NCBI GenBank assembly: GCA_036677445.1
Contig: JAVBWI010000002.1
Coordinates: forward strand, 62,001 to 126,000
Origin: JAVBWI01 sp036677445
GTDB taxonomy: Bacteria > Bacillota > Clostridia > Christensenellales > CAG-138
DNA: 64,000 nt
Direction: 5' to 3'
The position numbers and the translations under genes were made by a program. The notes beneath the pieces were generated by a model. That model did no database searches, was not told the DNA's origin, and worked only from the letters and a program-made list of their open reading frames with translations. This document shows positions 15,736 to 23,741 of the stretch, in pieces. How positions within the stretch are numbered: position 1 is the stretch's first letter; every line of letters begins with the position of its first letter.

Positions 15736-16689
15736 ATGAAGTATCGCATTGGAGTCGACCTTGGCGGCACGGACATCAAAGCCGGCGTCGTGGATGAACA
15801 GCACAATATTGTTTGCAAGCACAGCACAGCAACGGGCGCGGCGCGCACATTTGAGGAGGTCGTGGCCGATATGGCGCAGGCCGCGCGTGATGTGGCGGAA
15901 AAAGCGGGCCTGCGGCTTTCGGATTTTCCCTGCATCGGCGTAGGGTCGCCAAGCTGCATCAATCCCAAAACGGGAAGGCTGGTGTTTTCCAACAATACGA
16001 GCTGGAAGAACGTTCCGCTTCGTCAGGAGCTGGAAAAGCATCTGCCCATGCCCGTGTATATCGGCAACGACGCCAACTGCGCGGTGGTCGGCGAATCCGT
16101 TGCGGGTGCGGCGCAGGAATACGACGACGTGCTGATGCTTACGCTGGGTACCGGCGTGGGCGGCGGGCTGATACTTGGGCGCAAGCTGTATTGCGGCGCG
16201 GACGGCATGGGTACGGAGCTCGGGCATACCAATTTCGTATTCGGCGGCGAGCAGTGCACCTGCGGAATCAAGGGCTGTCTGGAGGCATATGCTTCCGTCA
16301 CGGCGCTCATACGGGAGACGAAAAAAGCCATGGCAGAACATCCGGAGAGCGCCATGCATGCATTTGCCGCGGCCCACGGCGGCGAGATATCCGGCCGGAC
16401 ATCCTTCGATTGCGCCAAGGCGGTCGATGAAACGGCGCTCTGTGTGGTGGACCGGTATACGACCTGCGTCGCCGCGGGAATAGGCGGCCTTGTGAACGTA
16501 TTCCGGCCGCAGGTGGTGCTCATCGGCGGCGGTCTGAGCAACGCCGGCGCATTTTTACTCGACCGGATCAACGCTCGTGTGGTACAATATGTATTTGCAG
16601 GAGATGTGATAGGCGCGCCGCCGGTCGTTGCCGCAAAACTTGGTAATGACGCCGGAATCATCGGGGCAGCCTACTTGGATCAGTGGTAA
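15736..16689 (+). CDS. ROK-family sugar kinase
   Basis: ATP-dependent sugar kinase of 317 residues (ROK: repressor, ORF, kinase) with no DNA-binding domain. GVDLGGTDIKAGVVD is the phosphate-binding N-terminal motif; NDANC near residue 115 holds the catalytic Asp; GTGVGGG is the second glycine loop; and CTCGIKGCLEAY is the ROK zinc motif (Cys-x-Cys-Gly-x-x-Gly-Cys-x-Glu). AAGGAGC precedes the ATG. It lies in the deoC operon between an isomerase and a dehydrogenase. Related enzymes phosphorylate glucose, fructose, allose or N-acetylmannosamine; which applies here is not evident. Confidence 0.9.
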   Translation: MKYRIGVDLGGTDIKAGVVDEQHNIVCKHSTATGAARTFEEVVADMAQAARDVAEKAGLRLSDFPCIGVGSPSCINPKTGRLVFSNNTSWKNVPLRQELEKHLPMPVYIGNDANCAVVGESVAGAAQEYDDVLMLTLGTGVGGGLILGRKLYCGADGMGTELGHTNFVFGGEQCTCGIKGCLEAYASVTALIRETKKAMAEHPESAMHAFAAAHGGEISGRTSFDCAKAVDETALCVVDRYTTCVAAGIGGLVNVFRPQVVLIGGGLSNAGAFLLDRINARVVQYVFAGDVIGAPPVVAAKLGNDAGIIGAAYLDQW

Positions 16690-17693
16690 TGAAAAAAGTG
16701 CGTTTTGCCGTTATCGGTACCAACTTTATAACCGAGTGGTTTTTGGAAGCCGCGCAAAAGAACGAAGCGTTTGCGCTCGAAGCCGTATATTCGCGTACCA
16801 TGGAACGCGCCGCGCAGTTTGCACAGAAGTATGGCGTTGGAAAGACGTATGACGATCTTGACCGCATGCTTGCGGATGACGCGATCGACGCGGTGTATAT
16901 CGCCAGCCCCAATGCTTTCCATACGCAGCAGGCATTGCGCGCAATGGCCCATAAAAAGCATGTGCTGGTGGAAAAACCCGCCGCGCCCAGCGAGATGGAA
17001 TTCCTTGAAATGCTCGCCGCTTCACGCGAACACGGCGTGGCGCTGATGGAAGCCATGCGGCCCGCCCACTCACCGGGGCTGCGCGAGGTGAAGAAGTATA
17101 TACGGGAGATCGCGCCCCTCCGTTTTGCGCGGATTGCGTACTGCCAGTATTCTTCCCGCTATGATGCGTTCAAGGAAGGGCGCGTGCTCAACGCGTTCGA
17201 CCCGACTTTAAAAAACGGGGCTTTGATGGATATCGGCGTGTATTGCATGCATGTGCTTGTATCGCTCTTTGGCGAACCGGGCTCTATAAAGGCGCAGGCA
17301 TTCCCATTACATAACGGAATTGACGGCGCGGGGGCGATGCTGGCGCAATATCCGGATATGCTCGCGGAGATTGCGTATTCTAAGATCAGCGACTCCCATA
17401 TCGGCAGCGAGCTGCAGGGGGAGGGCGGTACGCTGCTTATCGACGACATATGCAACCCCAAGGAACTGGTTTTGCGCCGCCACGGCGGTATGGAGGAGCG
17501 AATTTCCATACCCGTTACGGAATTTGGCATGGGCGCCGAGCTTAATACGTTTATAGAGATCATCCGGGGCGGGAATGGCGTCGAAGCTTTTCAGCGGGAT
17601 ACACTGCTGACATTGCGCGTAATGGATGAAGCGCGCCGCCAAACTGGGTTGGATTTTACACAAAAGCCTGCCGGCACGGCACAATGCGAATAG
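16689..17693 (+). CDS. Gfo/Idh/MocA-family oxidoreductase
   Basis: NAD(P)-dependent dehydrogenase of 334 residues, the short type of the family. VRFAVIGTNFITEWFLEAA is the Rossmann loop (Gly-Thr-Asn instead of Gly-x-Gly-x-x-Gly), HVLVEKPAAPSEMEFLEML the EKP motif near residue 96, and GALMDIGVYCMHVLVSLFGE the substrate-domain motif. The ATG at 16689 overlaps the last base of the kinase stop (TAATG), so translation is coupled. It is the third dehydrogenase of this region and differs clearly from the other two, suggesting successive oxidation/reduction steps (as in redox-neutral epimerisation). Substrate unknown. Confidence 0.88.
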   Translation: MKKVRFAVIGTNFITEWFLEAAQKNEAFALEAVYSRTMERAAQFAQKYGVGKTYDDLDRMLADDAIDAVYIASPNAFHTQQALRAMAHKKHVLVEKPAAPSEMEFLEMLAASREHGVALMEAMRPAHSPGLREVKKYIREIAPLRFARIAYCQYSSRYDAFKEGRVLNAFDPTLKNGALMDIGVYCMHVLVSLFGEPGSIKAQAFPLHNGIDGAGAMLAQYPDMLAEIAYSKISDSHIGSELQGEGGTLLIDDICNPKELVLRRHGGMEERISIPVTEFGMGAELNTFIEIIRGGNGVEAFQRDTLLTLRVMDEARRQTGLDFTQKPAGTAQCE

Positions 17694-17704
17694 GGGGACG
17701 AACG

Positions 17705-18463
17705 ATGATCGCGTCAGCAAGAAGCATGTACATCCTCAACAGGCTCAACGAACTGGGTGTGATCGATTATAAGAGCATCGCAGCGGAGCTCAATATTTCC
17801 GAGGCGACCGTGCGCCGCGATTTTGAAAAGCTGGAGCAGCAGGGAAAGCTCAAGCGGGTACAGGGCGGGGCTATGCGCTCGGAAGGCATGGATGAGAGAA
17901 TCGATAACGCCGAGCTGACTATGCGCGGCAAGCGTATGCTCAACAGCACAGAAAAACTTGCTGTGGCGAGGGCGGCGGCGGAGCGCGTTAAAGACGGCGA
18001 GTGCGTGTTCCTGGATGTGGGCACGAGCATTGCGCCGCTTGCGGAGCTGCTTTACGCCAAGCGCGTGCAGTTGGTGACATACAGCAACCTTGTGCTGCAG
18101 CGTCTTGCGGATACCCGCTGCGACCTGTTCATAGTCGGCGGCAAGTATGACCCCATCGACAGTATGTTCATCGGACCCATCGCGCAAAACATGCTGCGCC
18201 AATACCATTTTGACCATGCGTTTATCGGCTGCATCGGCGTGGACCTGCATGCGGATACCGTATTCACCACCGAAATGGAATGCATGCGCATGAAGCAAAT
18301 CGCTATGGAATGCGCGTCCTCTTCCTATCTGCTGCTGGATGCGACCAAGCTGCAAAAGCGGGGCTTTTTCCGTGTGGGCGGCTTGAGCGAGTTTGACGCG
18401 GTGTTCTGTAACACACCCGCGGAACCGGTCCGGCTGCCGCCGAATTTTGTATTGATCGACTAG
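17705..18463 (+). CDS. DeoR-family transcriptional regulator
   Basis: Sugar-responsive repressor of 252 residues. The N-terminal winged helix-turn-helix (DYKSIAAELNISEATVRRDF, about residues 21-40) and RVQGGAM turn are diagnostic. The C-terminal DeoR sensor domain has LDVGTSIAPLAELL (phospho-sugar site), YSNL, FIVGGKYDP and LLLDATKLQKRGF. GGGGGA precedes the ATG at 17705. It closes the deoC operon and lies upstream of nanE, whose promoter overlaps a 36-bp palindrome. It probably represses one or both operons with a sugar phosphate as inducer. Confidence 0.9.
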   Translation: MIASARSMYILNRLNELGVIDYKSIAAELNISEATVRRDFEKLEQQGKLKRVQGGAMRSEGMDERIDNAELTMRGKRMLNSTEKLAVARAAAERVKDGECVFLDVGTSIAPLAELLYAKRVQLVTYSNLVLQRLADTRCDLFIVGGKYDPIDSMFIGPIAQNMLRQYHFDHAFIGCIGVDLHADTVFTTEMECMRMKQIAMECASSSYLLLDATKLQKRGFFRVGGLSEFDAVFCNTPAEPVRLPPNFVLID

Positions 18464-18570
18464 CTGCATATCAGCAGAGTAACATGTTTGAGCCGGCCCG
18501 GTTACCGCTGCATTTCGTATTGGGCGGTTAATCGCATAGCGGACAAAGCAATTTTTACGAAAAGATTTCA

Positions 18571-18606
18571 CGGGTTTGCAAATATTTGATTGTATTTGCA
18601 AACCCG
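18571..18606. promoter_or_regulatory. 36-bp inverted repeat overlapping the nanE promoter
   Basis: Fourteen-base perfect arms (CGGGTTTGCAAATA and its complement) flank an eight-base loop. The right arm overlaps a -35 box (TTGTAT, 18590-18595), so protein binding here would block transcription. It could alternatively terminate the upstream deoR transcript, since TTGTTTT follows. A DeoR-family operator is the favoured reading. Confidence 0.6.
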
Positions 18607-18618
18607 TTGTTTTATAAT
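18590..18618 (+). promoter_or_regulatory. promoter of the nanE/glycyl-radical operon
   Basis: TTGTAT at 18590-18595 and TATAAT at 18613-18618, 17-bp spacer, 50 bases before the nanE start. Confidence 0.55.
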
Positions 18619-18667
18619 GAAGCCATACACACATATCATAGCAAAAATCGAAAACGGGAGGCATGCA

Positions 18668-19417
18668 ATGAAAACCACCGATGCGCGTAAGCGTGCGCTG
18701 CTGGACTCTTTTCAAAACGGCCTGATCGTATCCTGCCAGGTGCAGTGGGACGATCCGATCTATTCCGAGGATATGCCGGTCAAAATGGCGCAGGCGGCCG
18801 CATGGGCGGGCGCCGTGGGTATAAGGGCGAATTCACCGGGGCAGATCGCCGCCATACGCGCGGCGGTGAACCTGCCCATCATCGGCCTGCATAAAATATG
18901 GATGGAAGGTACCGACGTGTTTATTACCCCGACGCTGGAGGCGGCGGTGAATGTCTATAAGGCGGGCGCCGAGATCGTAGCGCTGGACTGTACCGGGCAA
19001 ATTACAGCCACGGGACGCCCCGCGTACGAGCTGCTGCCCAAAGTGAAGAAGGAGCTGCCCGACGCGATTTTGTTTGCGGATGTATCCACGCTGGACGAAG
19101 CGCGCCGCGCCGTGGATATGGGGGCGGATATCGTGGCGCCCACGCTGTATGGCTATACCGAGGCGACAAAGCACATTGAGGAGCCCAACATGCGCGAGTT
19201 TGCGCGCATGTGCCGCGAGTTCAAGGATGATGCGTATGTGATGATGGAAGGCCATATTTACACGCCGGAGGACGCCATGAAGTGCCTGTATCTGGGTGCG
19301 CACGCCGTCGTGGTGGGCAGCGCCATCACACGCCCGCATTTGACGGCCAAGCGGTTTGTGGATCTTTTGAGCGGATATCAGAACAACTGGCGGGATGCGG
19401 AGCGGAGCAGGCACTAA
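18668..19417 (+). CDS. nanE: NanE-like N-acylmannosamine-6-phosphate 2-epimerase
   Basis: TIM-barrel epimerase of 249 residues. NanE converts N-acetylmannosamine 6-phosphate to N-acetylglucosamine 6-phosphate in sialic-acid catabolism. Family marks: GLIVSCQ at strand 1, PIIGLHKIW with Lys76 at the catalytic position (usual form GLIK), EIVALDCT, and MMEGHIYTPEDA near the C-terminus with the catalytic-region Glu, then AVVVGSAITRP phosphate site. The ATG at 18668 follows GGGAGG. No nanA or nanK lies near, and the next genes are a glycyl-radical enzyme, its activase and manA. A relative acting on another 2-epimerisable sugar phosphate is therefore possible. Confidence 0.78.
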   Translation: MKTTDARKRALLDSFQNGLIVSCQVQWDDPIYSEDMPVKMAQAAAWAGAVGIRANSPGQIAAIRAAVNLPIIGLHKIWMEGTDVFITPTLEAAVNVYKAGAEIVALDCTGQITATGRPAYELLPKVKKELPDAILFADVSTLDEARRAVDMGADIVAPTLYGYTEATKHIEEPNMREFARMCREFKDDAYVMMEGHIYTPEDAMKCLYLGAHAVVVGSAITRPHLTAKRFVDLLSGYQNNWRDAERSRH

Positions 19418-19452
19418 TCGAGCCTGACAAGCGGAAAGGAGCTGACGCGCAA

Positions 19453-21729
19453 GTGGCCTTTAATGTGGAACAGGTGCAAAATGTAGAGGTAAGCGTCAAG
19501 CTGCCGTCTGAAAAAACGCCTATGGAGCAGCTTGCCATCATGGAGGCGTATACCGCCGCGCATCAGGGCGCGGCGCAAAAGCCCAAGGCCCTGCGGGAAA
19601 TCGCCTGCCTGCGTACGCTGTACCCCGCGCTGCTTCGCCGTATTCAGCCGGAGGACCTGTTTGCCGGGCGGCTGGATTTTCTGCCTGTCGGCTTTGGCTG
19701 TGTCACTTCCGTAGGCGGTGTGGGGCATTATTGCGTATTTAACAAGCTCAAGGCGCTGCGCGGCCAGCTCGCGGAAGAACAGGCGCGCGCACGTCTGGAT
19801 GCGCTCTATGCCTACTGGCTGGAGCAGGATGTCAAGACCAAATACTGCAAGGCCGTGCTCACCGACGATACCATCGGCATGTTTATAGACGTCGAGTATC
19901 CGCTCATCGCCACCGCGCGCCTGAGCGGCATGATGCTGGATTACCGGACGCTGCTGGATATTGGTATTGGCGGCCTGTGCGAGCGGATAGACACGCTTAC
20001 ACGGGCGCGGGGCGACAACGCCTTTTATCAGGCCTCGAGGGAATCGCTGGAGCTGTTTAAAGTTTGCTGCGAGTTTTATGCGGATATGGCGTGGGAACAG
20101 GCGAAATCCGCCCCGCCCGAGAGAAAGCTGCGGCTCATCGCCATGCGCGACGCGCTGCGGCACATTGAAACAGCGCCGCCGCGCACTTTCCTGGAGGCGC
20201 TGCAGCTCTTTTGGCTGTACGCGCTTTTAGCGGGCGTCATCAATTACGGCCGCATGGACGACGTGCTGGGGCCTTATCTCAAAGCCGACCTCGACTGCGG
20301 GCGCATCACCGAGCAGGAGGCATACGACTATCTCTGTTCGCTCTGGCGCATGATCGAGAACCGGCGAACCACCGTCAACGGCCGCATCATCGTGGGCGGC
20401 AGGGGCAGGCGCGACCCCGCGGCGGCGGATGTGTTCCTGCGCCTTTCTTTGTGCGTTGCAAAAGCGCACCGTTTTGTGGAGCCGCAGTTTACGCTCCGCT
20501 TTGACAGCAGTACGCCGGAGGATATTTTTGACTCGGCGCTCGACTGCATCGGCGCGGGCGCGACTTACCCCACGCTCTATAACGACGACGTGAATATCCC
20601 CGCCGCCATGCGCGCCATGCGGGTGGATGAACAAACGGCAGAGCAGTATGTCCCATTTGGCTGCGGTGAATTCGTCATTCAGGGGCAGAGCACGGGCACG
20701 CCCAATACCTGCCTGAATCTGCTCAAGTTGCTGCAGATCAGCCTCAACGAAGGCATTGATCCCATGGACGGCGTCCGCAAGAACGGCCCCGTCCCCTGTA
20801 AAAAGGCGGAGGAGCTTGCCTCTTTCGAGGAGATATTCGCCCAGTATCAGGCGCTGCTCAATTACTATTTCGATCTTTCCGCAATGGCGCAGCAGCGTTC
20901 GTACGAGATCATGAACGAGGAAGTCTGCTTTCTTTTTTCCAGCATATTGACGGACGACTGCCTTGCCCGCGGAAAAGCGCTGCTCGACGGCGGCATACGG
21001 TACCTCGGCGGCACGAACGAGACCTACGGCAACATCAACGCTTCGGATTCGCTCTACGCTATCAAAACACTCGTGTTCGATCGGAAGAAATATACCCTGG
21101 CGCAGCTGCGGGACGCGGCAAATAAGAATTTCGAGGGTGAGCCGCGTTTAAGACGGGATCTTTGGGAGTGTCCCAAGTACGGCAACGACCACCCCGGCGC
21201 GGACGGTATGGCGCTGGAACTGTTTCAATTCGTTGCGCAGGGCATCCGTGAGCGCGGTATCGCGGCGGGCATGCAGTACTATCTTATCGTCATCAGCAAC
21301 AACCAGCTCAACACGGAATGGGGCCGCCGCACCGCCGCTTCTTACGACGGGCGGTATGCATGCACATTCATGAACCCTGCCAACAACCCGCAGGGCGGGG
21401 CCAACCAAAATGGCCCGACTTCCATGCTCAACTCGCTTGCGAAGTTTGACGCCGGGCTGCATGGCGGCTCGGTGCAGAATATGAAATTTACGCCCGCGCT
21501 CTTTAACGGATGCCGGGATAAAATCAAGGCGTTGCTGCGCACCTATTTCCAAAAGGGCGGCTGTCAGGCGATGATTACCGTCATCGACCGCGGCGTGCTG
21601 GAGGATGCGGTGGAACATCCCGACGCGCACAGGGACCTGATCGTACGGGTGAGCGGCTTTTCTGCGGTATTTGTCAACCTGGAGGCGGATATCCAGCAGG
21701 AGATCATGAGCAGGGTGCTGTATGGATAA
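19453..21729 (+). CDS. glycyl-radical enzyme of the dehydratase (PflD/GD-like) type
   Basis: Oxygen-sensitive radical enzyme of 758 residues. The C-terminal glycyl loop RVSGFSAVFVNLE carries Gly735, the radical site. The thiyl residue is Cys404 in PFGCGEFV; Glu406, two residues on, matches the Cys-x-Glu of the known diol and choline eliminases (usually GCVEP), so a dehydration or C-X bond cleavage is likely. NPQGGANQNGPTSMLNS is the loop before the C-terminal domain. The start is uncertain: GTG at 19453 with AAAGGAG 11 bases upstream is preferred, with ATG at 19522 an alternative. The activase gene overlaps its end. Flanked by nanE and manA, so the substrate may be sugar-derived rather than choline, glycerol or isethionate. 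Confidence 0.88.
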   Translation: MAFNVEQVQNVEVSVKLPSEKTPMEQLAIMEAYTAAHQGAAQKPKALREIACLRTLYPALLRRIQPEDLFAGRLDFLPVGFGCVTSVGGVGHYCVFNKLKALRGQLAEEQARARLDALYAYWLEQDVKTKYCKAVLTDDTIGMFIDVEYPLIATARLSGMMLDYRTLLDIGIGGLCERIDTLTRARGDNAFYQASRESLELFKVCCEFYADMAWEQAKSAPPERKLRLIAMRDALRHIETAPPRTFLEALQLFWLYALLAGVINYGRMDDVLGPYLKADLDCGRITEQEAYDYLCSLWRMIENRRTTVNGRIIVGGRGRRDPAAADVFLRLSLCVAKAHRFVEPQFTLRFDSSTPEDIFDSALDCIGAGATYPTLYNDDVNIPAAMRAMRVDEQTAEQYVPFGCGEFVIQGQSTGTPNTCLNLLKLLQISLNEGIDPMDGVRKNGPVPCKKAEELASFEEIFAQYQALLNYYFDLSAMAQQRSYEIMNEEVCFLFSSILTDDCLARGKALLDGGIRYLGGTNETYGNINASDSLYAIKTLVFDRKKYTLAQLRDAANKNFEGEPRLRRDLWECPKYGNDHPGADGMALELFQFVAQGIRERGIAAGMQYYLIVISNNQLNTEWGRRTAASYDGRYACTFMNPANNPQGGANQNGPTSMLNSLAKFDAGLHGGSVQNMKFTPALFNGCRDKIKALLRTYFQKGGCQAMITVIDRGVLEDAVEHPDAHRDLIVRVSGFSAVFVNLEADIQQEIMSRVLYG

Positions 21730-22654
21730 ACAAGGCAAGGTTTTTGCGGATATACGTGTGGTCATCACCGAGATCGAAGGCTTTGCGCTGCACGACGGGC
21801 CGGGCATCCGCACGACGGTATTTTTCAAAGGCTGCCCGCTGCGCTGCTACTGGTGCGCCAACCCGGAAACACAGCGTACTGCGCGCGAGCTGCTCTATGA
21901 CAGCCGCGTTTGCGTGTGCTGCGGCGCCTGCGTTGCCGCCTGCCCGCATGGCACGGCTGTGTGGGATGGGCAGGGGGGTATCTGCTTCCTGCGCGACAGG
22001 TGCGTTGCCTGCGGCGCCTGCGGCGAGGCCTGCCCGACCGGGGCAATTTCTTACGCCGGGCAAAGCTGGACAATCGGCGAACTGACGGAACGGCTGCTGC
22101 GGGATAAGGACTATTATATCAACTCCGGCGGGGGCGTCACGCTCTCCGGCGGGGAACCGTTTTTTCAGCCGGAAGCGGCGATAGCGCTGCTGCAGGCGCT
22201 TAAGGCCGAGGGCATCCACACCGCCGTGGAAACCGCCGGTATGGCCGACCCCAAATGGTACAGGGCGGCGGCGCCATATACGGATCTGTTTCTTCTCGAC
22301 ATCAAGCATGCCGATCCCGACAGGTTATTGCGGGGGACAGGCTGCGATTTCCCCATGCTTTTAGCCGTGCTTGCGGCGCTTCACGACGAAAACGCGCATG
22401 TGATCGCGCGCATACCGGTGATTCCCGGGTTCAATGACGAGGAAGCCGTTATTCGTGGCATTTACGCGCTTGCCTTACGCTATTGTGTGCGGGAGGCGCA
22501 TTTGCTTCCCTACCATCCGCTGGGCAAGGGCAAATATCAAAAGCTGGGCAGGGAGTACCCCCCGGGCGATCTGCCCGGCGTGCAGCGGGAGCAGCTCGAA
22601 GGGTTCGCAAAAGCGGGCAGGGCGCTGGGGCTTGCCGTTCAAATCGGAGGCTAG
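21722..22654 (+). CDS. glycyl-radical enzyme activase (radical SAM, two extra Fe-S clusters)
   Basis: Radical-SAM enzyme of 310 residues that installs the glycyl radical on the preceding enzyme using S-adenosylmethionine. GCPLRCYWC holds the SAM cluster (Cys38, 42, 45). A ferredoxin-like insert carries two further Cys sets, C64-x2-C67-x2-C70-x3-C74 and C94-x2-C97-x2-C100-x3-C104. GGGVTLSGGEPFFQ is the SAM-binding Gly-Gly-Glu motif. This matches activases of dehydratase-type glycyl-radical enzymes. The ATG overlaps the end of the enzyme gene by eight bases, so the two are co-translated and surely partners. Confidence 0.93.
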   Translation: MDKQGKVFADIRVVITEIEGFALHDGPGIRTTVFFKGCPLRCYWCANPETQRTARELLYDSRVCVCCGACVAACPHGTAVWDGQGGICFLRDRCVACGACGEACPTGAISYAGQSWTIGELTERLLRDKDYYINSGGGVTLSGGEPFFQPEAAIALLQALKAEGIHTAVETAGMADPKWYRAAAPYTDLFLLDIKHADPDRLLRGTGCDFPMLLAVLAALHDENAHVIARIPVIPGFNDEEAVIRGIYALALRYCVREAHLLPYHPLGKGKYQKLGREYPPGDLPGVQREQLEGFAKAGRALGLAVQIGG

Positions 22655-22655
22655 T

Positions 22656-23591
22656 ATGTTGAAGCTCGTACCGGCATATCAGGATTATATTTGGGGCGGC
22701 GTCCGCCTGAAAGAAGAATACGGCAAAGATACCGGGCTTTCCATCGTAGCGGAAAGCTGGGAGCTTTCCGTACATGAAAACGGCAAAAGCCGCATCAGCG
22801 GCGGCGAGTATGACGGCATGACGCTGGATGCCTACCTTCGCCTGCACCCCGAAGCGGTGGGGGCGGATTTTACAGGGGAAGACGCCTTTCCCATATTGGT
22901 CAAGCTGATCGACGCCAAACAAAGCCTTTCCGTACAGGTGCATCCGGATGATGCTTACGCCATGCGGCACGCGCACAGCCCCGGCAAAACGGAGCTTTGG
23001 TATATACTCGAAGCCGAGCCGGACGCTTTTTTGTACCTTGGCGTGGAGCGGGATATCACGCGCGAGGAGTTTGCCGCGCGCATCCGCGACAATACCGTCG
23101 AGCGGGTTCTTCGCCGCTGTCCGGTCAGACCGGGCGAGGCGTACATGGTGGAGGCGGGTACGCTGCATGCTATCGGCGCGGGCATACTGCTGGCGGAAAT
23201 ACAGCAAAGCTCGGACGTTACCTACCGTGTGTATGATTTCGGCAGGCTGGGTCCGGACGGTAAGCCCCGCCCGCTGCATATCGAGCAGGCGCTGGAGGTA
23301 TCGTGTTTTTCGGCAAAGCCGCAGCTGCCGGTTGGCGCGAAAGCCGTGGAACACGGCGTTTGGCTCATCGCCGCCTGCCCGTATTTCACCATAGGAGGGG
23401 TTGGCGTCAGGGGCGTGCGGCCCTATGCGGCGCCGTTGGACTCCTTTAAGGCGCTGCTGTGCATAGAAGGACGGTGCAAGGCAGGGGAACTGCCGCTCAA
23501 AAAGGGCGACACGCTGTTTATGCCTGCGGGCGAGCGCTGCATATTGGAGGGAGAGGCGCGGCTGCTGACCATGGGTCGGGGAGGGCGCTGA
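22656..23591 (+). CDS. manA: mannose-6-phosphate isomerase, class I
   Basis: Zinc cupin isomerase of 311 residues interconverting mannose 6-phosphate and fructose 6-phosphate; the short Firmicute type. LSVQVHPDD gives two metal ligands, KTELWYILEA the Glu, and MVEAGTLHAIGAGILLAEIQ the last His region. YDFGRLGPDGKPRPLH is the typical Arg-containing substrate strand. The ATG at 22656 is one base after the activase stop, with ATCGGAGG upstream. It closes the nanE/radical-enzyme operon and would deliver its product to glycolysis. An odd partner for a glycyl-radical enzyme. Confidence 0.9.
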   Translation: MLKLVPAYQDYIWGGVRLKEEYGKDTGLSIVAESWELSVHENGKSRISGGEYDGMTLDAYLRLHPEAVGADFTGEDAFPILVKLIDAKQSLSVQVHPDDAYAMRHAHSPGKTELWYILEAEPDAFLYLGVERDITREEFAARIRDNTVERVLRRCPVRPGEAYMVEAGTLHAIGAGILLAEIQQSSDVTYRVYDFGRLGPDGKPRPLHIEQALEVSCFSAKPQLPVGAKAVEHGVWLIAACPYFTIGGVGVRGVRPYAAPLDSFKALLCIEGRCKAGELPLKKGDTLFMPAGERCILEGEARLLTMGRGGR

Positions 23592-23624
23592 CCCCAAGTT
23601 CATACTTTTGCCATGATGTATGGT

Positions 23625-23653
23625 TTGCAAATGCGTGCAGGGCCTTTTATAAT
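23625..23653 (+). promoter_or_regulatory. promoter of the Gld-type ABC operon
   Basis: TTGCAA at 23625-23630 and TATAAT at 23648-23653 with a 17-bp spacer, about 90 bases before the ATPase start. Confidence 0.6.
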
Positions 23654-23741
23654 ATAGCAATACGCATCATTCGGCAGATCTAATAAACGCCTTCTGTAGA
23701 CCGACGTACGGCAGTTAAACGGCAAAGCGAGGTGTACCCAC

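Noticed and set aside
18464..18570. tRNA or small RNA gene after the DeoR gene
   Set aside because: No cloverleaf or T-loop (GTTCRA) pattern is present; only the promoter palindrome just downstream has structure.
22434..22655. N-terminal extension of ManA overlapping the activase gene
   Set aside because: The 74 extra codons are antisense-like shadow of the activase gene. The ATG at 22656 has AATCGGAGG and begins the ManA family sequence.
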